NCBI GenBank assembly: GCA_031270875.1
Contig: JAISXC010000231.1
Coordinates: 1-10,326, forward strand
Origin: Desulfovibrio sp.
Lineage (GTDB): Bacteria; Desulfobacterota; Desulfovibrionia; Desulfovibrionales; Desulfovibrionaceae
Length of the DNA: 10,326 nucleotides
Direction: 5' to 3'
Position numbers and translations under genes: made by a program. The notes beneath the pieces were generated by a model. The model saw only the letters and a program-made list of their open reading frames with translations, ran no database searches and was not told the DNA's origin. How positions within the stretch are numbered: the first letter of the stretch is position 1; each line of letters starts with the position of its first letter. Below are positions 6,419 through 10,326 of this stretch, piece after piece.

Positions 6419-7083
6419 ATATAGCCATACTGGCCTCCGGCAACGGAAGCAATGCCCAGTCCATCATGGACAAAATCGCTGCCGGCGCGCTGGACGCCCG
6501 CCTGTGCCTTGTGGTGAGCAACAGGCCGGGTGCCGGCGCGCTGGAGCGCGCGCGCAGGGCGGACATCCCGTGCGCACTGCTGGATCACACGCTCTGGCCG
6601 GGCAGAATGGCCTATGATGCGGCCCTTGCGGAGGTTCTTAAAAAGCACGGGGCGGAATACATCGCCATGGCCGGCTATATGCGTCTTGTGACGGCCCGTT
6701 TTCTCCGCGCCTTTGAAGGGCGTGTGGTCAATGTTCATCCGGCCCTGCTGCCGAGTTTTCCCGGGCTGCACGGCGGTGCCGACGCCTTGGCCTACGGCGT
6801 AACACTTTCCGGTTGCACCGTGCATTTTGTGGAAGAAGCCGTGGACAGCGGCCCTGCTATTATTCAGGCCGCGGTGCCCGTCATGGCCGGAGAAACTCAG
6901 GAAAGTCTCATGGCGCGCATTCATATGCTTGAGCACCGCGTCTATCCGCAGGCGCTGCAATGGTTGGCGCAGGGACGTATTGCAAGAAACGGAAGGCGGG
7001 TACGCCTGCTCCCTTCCGGGGCGAAGCGCGCCCCGGATGGGGGAGATTGCCTGATCTGGCCGCCTCTGGAAGAAGGGTTCTAG
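6409..7083 (+). CDS. purN: Phosphoribosylglycinamide formyltransferase (GAR transformylase)
   Basis: This cytoplasmic enzyme transfers the formyl group of 10-formyltetrahydrofolate to GAR, the third step of purine synthesis. The 224-residue protein has the phosphate-binding ASGNGSNAQSI (9-19), VVSNRPGAGALERA (35-48), the folate-binding MAGYMRLV, and the complete catalytic set: N108 and H110 in VVNVHPALLPSFPG, and D146 in EEAVDSGP. The C-terminal 25 or so residues (RLLPSGAKRAPDGGD onward) are a modest tail, slightly longer than the usual form. The ATG at 6409 is chosen because it begins directly with the PVNIAILASGNGSN N-terminus; it overlaps the cobA/hemD stop by 10 bases. No Shine-Dalgarno precedes it, so translation probably depends on ribosomes finishing cobA/hemD. 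Confidence 0.96.
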   Translation: MPVNIAILASGNGSNAQSIMDKIAAGALDARLCLVVSNRPGAGALERARRADIPCALLDHTLWPGRMAYDAALAEVLKKHGAEYIAMAGYMRLVTARFLRAFEGRVVNVHPALLPSFPGLHGGADALAYGVTLSGCTVHFVEEAVDSGPAIIQAAVPVMAGETQESLMARIHMLEHRVYPQALQWLAQGRIARNGRRVRLLPSGAKRAPDGGDCLIWPPLEEGF

Positions 7084-7094
7084 TTTGCAACGGC

Positions 7095-7122
7095 TTGACA
7101 TGATGGTCCAGGGCCTTATTGT
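7095..7122 (+). promoter_or_regulatory. Putative promoter for the hybrid sensor kinase
   Basis: A perfect TTGACA (7095-7100) is followed after 16 bases by TATTGT (7117-7122), which matches TATAAT at 4 of 6 positions. Initiation near 7129 would give a leader of about 70 bases. It sits just after the purN stop, consistent with the kinase gene having its own promoter. No terminator for the pepA-cobA/hemD-purN unit is evident here. Confidence 0.4.
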
Positions 7123-7126
7123 TATC

Positions 7127-7188
7127 AGTACGAGGCTGTATTACCTTCCCACAGGCTGACGTCAATCTCTCGTACTCTGGCTACAGAG
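7127..7188 (+). promoter_or_regulatory. Leader with nested inverted repeats ahead of the sensor kinase
   Basis: AGTACGAG (7127-7134) and CTCGTACT (7169-7176) are a perfect 8-base inverted repeat. A second hairpin, CTCTG-GCTA-CAGAG (7175-7188), overlaps the second arm by two bases and includes most of the AGAGG ribosome binding site that lies eight bases before the GTG start. The two structures compete slightly at 7175-7176, so the leader could regulate translation initiation. No known riboswitch class is recognised, and folding energies could not be computed. Confidence 0.35.
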
Positions 7189-7197
7189 GATATACCT

Positions 7198-9534
7198 GTG
7201 AAATCTTTTTTCTCGCTGCCATTTCAGCACAAGATTTTTTTGGGCTATATAGTCATTCTTACCATCCTCTGCATGGTTGTGGGCTATATCGCCAACAATC
7301 AGATAGAAACATCCATCCTTCGTCAAAAGGAAATTTTTCTGCAAGGGTTCGCCAAACTGCTGGATGCCAGACTCGAACCGGGCGGGTATGACGCCATTTT
7401 GCGCCGCCACCACGCCGAGAACGCCTCGCGGGAAGAAAAAATTCAAATTCTCAGCAAGGAACTCACTCCCGTTACGGACGAGGTGGCAACCACGCTGGAC
7501 ACCTTGGGCATCGGCTACTATTCGCGCGAGCTGGATGCCATACTTACCTACGGGCCGTCAGGACAGCACGGCGGCCTTGTCGGCCGCCCAATCGCCAAAA
7601 GCCATCCCGGTCGCCAGGTTATGGCCGGGAATGTCCCTGCCGTGTCCTTTGGCGGCATGGTGCGCGGCGACATTATGAACGCCATGCACCCGATCTCGCG
7701 GGATGGACGGAACATCGGCTATATCTGGGCAAACGAGCTTGTTTCCGACATCAAGGGAACCGTCAGGACCATGACCGTCAGAATCGCTCTTACCTTGCTG
7801 CTGTGCGCGCTTTTGAGCATCTGTCTTTTTTCCGTCGTAATGCGCCGCTCTATTTCTTCCATTGGAACTCTCGTTCAGGGCGTGCGCCGGATGCGTGCGG
7901 ATTTTTCCTGCCGCATTCCCTCCCTGGAAGGGGAGATGCGGGATGTCGCGGCCGGCATCAACGACATGGCCGAGGAAGTGGCGCGTTCCCACGAAAAAAT
8001 ACACAACACGCTCGCCATGCTGCAAAACGTCATGAACAATGTGGATGCCACCGTCTATGTCTGCGATCCAAAAACCTACGAGATTCTGTACGCAAACACA
8101 TACGCAACCGGACTCCTCGACAAAGCGAGTTTCAGCGAACCATGCCACAAGGAAATAATGGGCTTTGACGCCCCCTGCTCTTTTTGCTCCATAGGTCGTC
8201 TTTTTGATGATGCCGGCAATCCGCTTGACGTCGTTCTGCAGGCGGAATACCACCACCCCGTGATGCATCGTGACTTTTTCGTGAGAAATCGCCTTATCCG
8301 CTGGCATGACAACCAGATAGCACAGATGACGGTAGCGACCGACATTAGCCAGCGCAAAGCGCTGGAGCTGGCCAAGGCCACAAATCTCGCCCAGAAATCT
8401 TTTCTGGCGCGCATGAGTCATGAACTGCGCACTCCCATGAACGGCGTTCTGGGCATGACGCACTTGGCGATCTTGGCGGACCCCCCGCCCCGCCAGCTCG
8501 GTTATCTGAAAAAAATCCAGTCTTCCGCTTCTCTCCTGCTCGGCATTATCAACGATATCCTGGAGTTCTCACGCATCGAAGCCGGCAAGATGGAAGTTGA
8601 GAACCGCATTTTCAATCTGCACGCCGCCCTGCAGAATATTCGGGAGTTGATTCTCCCCCGCACGGAATCCAGAAATGTTGACCTCGTCTTCACGTTGGAT
8701 GAGACCGTTCCCCAATTCGTCGAAGGCGACGAACTGCGTCTTTCGCAGGTGTTGCTGAACCTGCTCGGCAATGCCGCCAAGTTCACATCCCAGGGCAGCG
8801 TCGCCTTGACGGTGGGGGCGCAGAGCCTGCCGGACGACAAAATTCGCCTGCGGTGCGTGGTACGCGACTCGGGGATAGGCATGACCGAGAAGCAACTCTC
8901 CCTGCTTTTTCAGCCTTTTTCACAGGCGGACGCATCCACTTCCCGCAAGTTTGGCGGCACCGGACTCGGCCTCGCCATCAGCAAGGCATTGGTGGAGCTT
9001 ATGGACGGTGAAATCCGCGTTGCCAGTGAAGCAGGACAGGGCAGCGAATTTTCCTTCTTTGTGGTACTCGGCGCCGCCGACGAGGCGGCGTACCTGTCCG
9101 GCACCGGCGAGGTGCGTGAAGTTCCGCAACAGCGTTACCGGGGGTTCAATTTCCTGCTGGTGGAAGACAACATCATCAACCAGGAAATAGCCCTTGAATT
9201 GTTGACCAGCCTGGAAGCCGCCGTGGATCTGGTCGAAAACGGCGAAGAAGCCGTCAGGACTTTTCTGGACAAAGACTATGACTTGATATTCATGGATGTG
9301 CGTATGCCGGTTATGGACGGTCTGGAAGCCACAAGGCGCATACGCGCTTCGGGCAAGCACGACGCCGCCGTTGTGCCCATTGTCGCCATGACGGCCAACG
9401 CCATGCGGGAAGATCAGGAGGAAAGCCGCCAGGCCGGCATGAACGGGCATCTTGCCAAGCCCATTGACATGCAGGCCCTGCATAACGTTATGTTCTCACT
9501 GCTGAAAGACAAGCTCAAACCCCAGGACAAATGA
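7198..9534 (+). CDS. Membrane-bound hybrid sensor histidine kinase
   Basis: This 778-residue inner-membrane kinase phosphorylates itself in response to an unknown signal. Order of parts: TM1 (about 13-32), a periplasmic sensor region (about 33-190), TM2 (about 194-214), HAMP (about 215-268), a PAS domain (about 272-385), HisKA with H408 in MSHELRTPMNGVLGM, a HATPase with the N box around N521/N525, DSGIG (557-561) and GGTGLGL (586-592), then a receiver domain (about 650-770) with E656/D657, phosphoacceptor D700 in FMDVRMP, T732 and K754. There is no C-terminal Hpt domain and no response regulator beside it, so a separate phosphotransfer protein is likely. The PAS domain contains C316 and a CSFC pair (C327, C330), which may bind a metal, cluster or redox signal. 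The GTG start follows GAGG at 7186-7189 and gives a normal N-terminus. The gene ends about ten bases from an IS remnant. Confidence 0.95.
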   Translation: MKSFFSLPFQHKIFLGYIVILTILCMVVGYIANNQIETSILRQKEIFLQGFAKLLDARLEPGGYDAILRRHHAENASREEKIQILSKELTPVTDEVATTLDTLGIGYYSRELDAILTYGPSGQHGGLVGRPIAKSHPGRQVMAGNVPAVSFGGMVRGDIMNAMHPISRDGRNIGYIWANELVSDIKGTVRTMTVRIALTLLLCALLSICLFSVVMRRSISSIGTLVQGVRRMRADFSCRIPSLEGEMRDVAAGINDMAEEVARSHEKIHNTLAMLQNVMNNVDATVYVCDPKTYEILYANTYATGLLDKASFSEPCHKEIMGFDAPCSFCSIGRLFDDAGNPLDVVLQAEYHHPVMHRDFFVRNRLIRWHDNQIAQMTVATDISQRKALELAKATNLAQKSFLARMSHELRTPMNGVLGMTHLAILADPPPRQLGYLKKIQSSASLLLGIINDILEFSRIEAGKMEVENRIFNLHAALQNIRELILPRTESRNVDLVFTLDETVPQFVEGDELRLSQVLLNLLGNAAKFTSQGSVALTVGAQSLPDDKIRLRCVVRDSGIGMTEKQLSLLFQPFSQADASTSRKFGGTGLGLAISKALVELMDGEIRVASEAGQGSEFSFFVVLGAADEAAYLSGTGEVREVPQQRYRGFNFLLVEDNIINQEIALELLTSLEAAVDLVENGEEAVRTFLDKDYDLIFMDVRMPVMDGLEATRRIRASGKHDAAVVPIVAMTANAMREDQEESRQAGMNGHLAKPIDMQALHNVMFSLLKDKLKPQDK

Positions 9535-9544
9535 TTTCAATTCT

Positions 9545-9854
9545 AAACTGACTGACATCATGGCGATTCGCCCCGGTTACGACGATGGATAACGGGACGC
9601 CACTGCCGTCCACAAGGATATGCCGCTTTGTTCCTTTCTTCCCCCCGATCAGTCGAATTAGGCCCAACCGCTTCTTGCGCTGAGGGCGCTTTACACTACA
9701 GCCGTCGATGGACTGCCATTCCAGGCGATGCCTTCCATGTCATCGTATCCGGGCAGGCCGCGCGCCAAAGTTCCAAGCTTCTTTTTACTTTGGGGATCAA
9801 AGGTTCGACAATTCCCCAAAACGTATCCGACACTTCCCACGATTTGATGCCCAT
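9545..9854 (-). pseudogene. Degraded IS5-family transposase remnant (element C)
   Basis: The remnant begins with MGIKSWEVSDTFWGIVEPLI, a normal IS5-subgroup N-terminus, then jumps to LELW, ARGLPGYDDMEGIAW, EWQSIDGCSVK, KKGTKRHILVDGSG and VPLSIVVTGANRHDVSQF. The central part of the N-terminal domain (about 60 residues) is deleted, and at least two single-base frame changes occur, near 9755 and 9720. The first catalytic Asp is present (IDG); the C-terminal half with the other catalytic residues is missing. The remnant stops within about ten bases of the kinase stop codon. It resembles element A at 662-955 in both protein and DNA and lies in the same orientation. It cannot encode an active protein. 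Confidence 0.82.
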
Positions 9855-10012
9855 ATGCTTGTTTCCGTTGGAGAAAAGCATAACGGCATTACAAGAATAC
9901 AATAATTATTTATGGATAAATCCTTATTGGGAACATTCGGCAAAATCATTCGTCATGCAACACTCTCTGAGTCAAGACAGGTCACATGCCGGCAGTGTGT
10001 TGCTTTGAACTC

Positions 10013-10048
10013 TTTAGCCCTTGACCACATTGCCGGTCAAAGGCTAAA
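10013..10048. terminator. Stem-loop, possible terminator or regulatory hairpin
   Basis: The left arm TTTAGCCCTTGACC and right arm GGTCAAAGGCTAAA pair over 14 positions with one C-A mismatch, around the 8-base loop ACATTGCC. No T-run follows on the plus strand, and only a short one would follow on the minus strand, so a classical intrinsic terminator is not clearly met. It lies well downstream of the kinase gene, beyond the IS remnant. Confidence 0.4.
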
Positions 10049-10058
10049 CTTATGACTT

Positions 10059-10175
10059 ATGGCAAAATATATCATAGAAACCGCAACCGGAGAACGGCTG
10101 GAGGTTATTGGTATGCGAAAGACAGCTGAAGCAAAAGTTTATCTTGTCATTATAAGCAATACATTTTTGACTTAA
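10059..10175 (+). CDS. Doubtful small ORF, 38 residues
   Basis: An ATG-initiated frame encodes MAKYIIETATGERLEVIGMR and 18 further residues ending in NTFLT. The first half has a plausible protein-like composition, but I do not recognise it, and no good Shine-Dalgarno lies in front of it. It follows the hairpin by ten bases and ends 32 bases before the next gene. It could be a remnant of a larger gene, a small protein, or chance. Confidence 0.2.
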   Translation: MAKYIIETATGERLEVIGMRKTAEAKVYLVIISNTFLT

Positions 10176-10194
10176 AGCGTAATCAGGGTAAATA
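10167..10194 (+). promoter_or_regulatory. Weak candidate promoter for the last gene
   Basis: TTGACT (10167-10172) is followed after 16 bases by TAAATA (10189-10194), a poor -10. It is the best sigma-70-like pair in front of the gene starting at 10208, but the short distance to the ATG and the poor -10 make it tentative. Confidence 0.25.
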
Positions 10195-10207
10195 TCATTC
10201 TCCTGTC

Positions 10208-10326
10208 ATGTCCATCCGCACACGCCTGATCCTCGCTTTTTCCCTCTGCCTCAGTCTGGCATGCGGAAGCATCGCCACCATTGTCTTCATGTTGGTCAGG
10301 GAATCCGCGAACGAGTCCTTCCGCGC
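10208..10326 (+). CDS. N-terminus of a membrane protein, probably a sensor or chemotaxis receptor (partial)
   Basis: Thirty-nine codons are visible before the window ends. The protein starts MSIRTRLILAFSLCLSLACG and continues with SIATIVFMLVRESANESF. A short basic N-terminus, RTRL, followed by about 20 hydrophobic residues and then a polar helix is the usual beginning of methyl-accepting chemotaxis proteins and membrane histidine kinases. The LACG within it resembles a lipobox, but it is followed by more hydrophobic residues, so a membrane anchor is more likely than a lipoprotein signal. No clear Shine-Dalgarno precedes the ATG. Which of the two receptor classes it is cannot be decided from this fragment. 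Confidence 0.65.
   Translation, partial: MSIRTRLILAFSLCLSLACGSIATIVFMLVRESANESFR

Larger units (their letters stand above)
9855..10207. other. AT-richer spacer with little recognisable content
   Basis: This stretch between the IS remnant and the last gene is richer in A and T than the surrounding genes. It holds the hairpin at 10013-10048, a doubtful 38-codon frame at 10059-10175 and a possible promoter. I see no RNA gene, no IS terminus and no conserved coding sequence in the rest of it. Confidence 0.6.

Noticed and set aside
7558..8463. Minus-strand open frame of about 300 codons opposite the kinase.
   Set aside because: It mirrors the HAMP and PAS coding region and shows no domain, while the plus-strand kinase is complete.
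9988..10040. Near-repeat CACATGCCGG / CACATTGCCGG as a direct repeat or attachment site.
   Set aside because: The match is only about ten bases with a one-base gap and does not extend; there is no integrase or tRNA nearby.
10208..10270. Lipoprotein signal (LACG) at the start of the last gene.
   Set aside because: The hydrophobic stretch continues after the Cys (SIATIVFMLV), which fits a transmembrane anchor better than a cleaved lipoprotein signal.
1..10326. CRISPR arrays, tRNA or rRNA genes.
   Set aside because: No regularly spaced repeats and no tRNA- or rRNA-like sequence were found by eye on either strand.

Overview
The window looks like chromosomal DNA from a sulfate-reducing deltaproteobacterium, most likely a Desulfovibrio relative. 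The grounds are the GC-rich coding sequence, the fused CobA/HemD enzyme of the kind known from Desulfovibrio, the paired DUF169 proteins, and a hybrid sensor kinase whose PAS domain carries a Cys cluster. This assignment is inferred from gene content only; there is no rRNA or other marker.

Layout. 1-955: minus-strand debris of two different IS5-family transposases joined head to tail. One (18 to about 661) keeps all three DDE residues across two reading frames joined at an A-run slippery heptamer. The other (about 662-955) is an N-terminal fragment with a frame disruption. 939-3239: a minus-strand unit in the order MarR-family regulator, DUF169 protein, DUF169 protein. The two DUF169 genes overlap, and similar operator-like sequences lie before the marR gene and before the DUF169 pair. 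3402-7083: a plus-strand cluster of overlapping genes, pepA (M17 leucyl aminopeptidase), cobA/hemD (uroporphyrinogen-III methyltransferase/synthase) and purN (GAR transformylase). 7084-7197: a leader with inverted repeats, one of which covers the ribosome binding site of the next gene. 7198-9534: a membrane-bound hybrid histidine kinase (HAMP, PAS, HisKA, HATPase, receiver). About 9545-9854: a degraded minus-strand IS5-family remnant related to the 662-955 fragment. 9855-10207: AT-richer, largely non-coding DNA with a hairpin and one doubtful small frame. 10208-10326: the first 39 codons of a probable membrane sensor or chemotaxis protein.

How the genes work together. CobA/HemD supplies uroporphyrinogen III and precorrin-2, the branch point to siroheme, cobalamin and the siroheme-dependent heme route. 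PepA and PurN are housekeeping enzymes; their stop/start overlaps with cobA/hemD suggest co-translation. The kinase has no response regulator beside it and ends in its own receiver domain, so its output must be encoded elsewhere. The least understood part is the MarR/DUF169/DUF169 module: two paralogs with the same spaced Cys and CxC pattern, under what looks like one MarR operator present at both promoters. It is the best candidate here for an uncharacterised system. Related IS remnants flank the whole block in the same orientation, so past IS-driven rearrangement at both edges is plausible.
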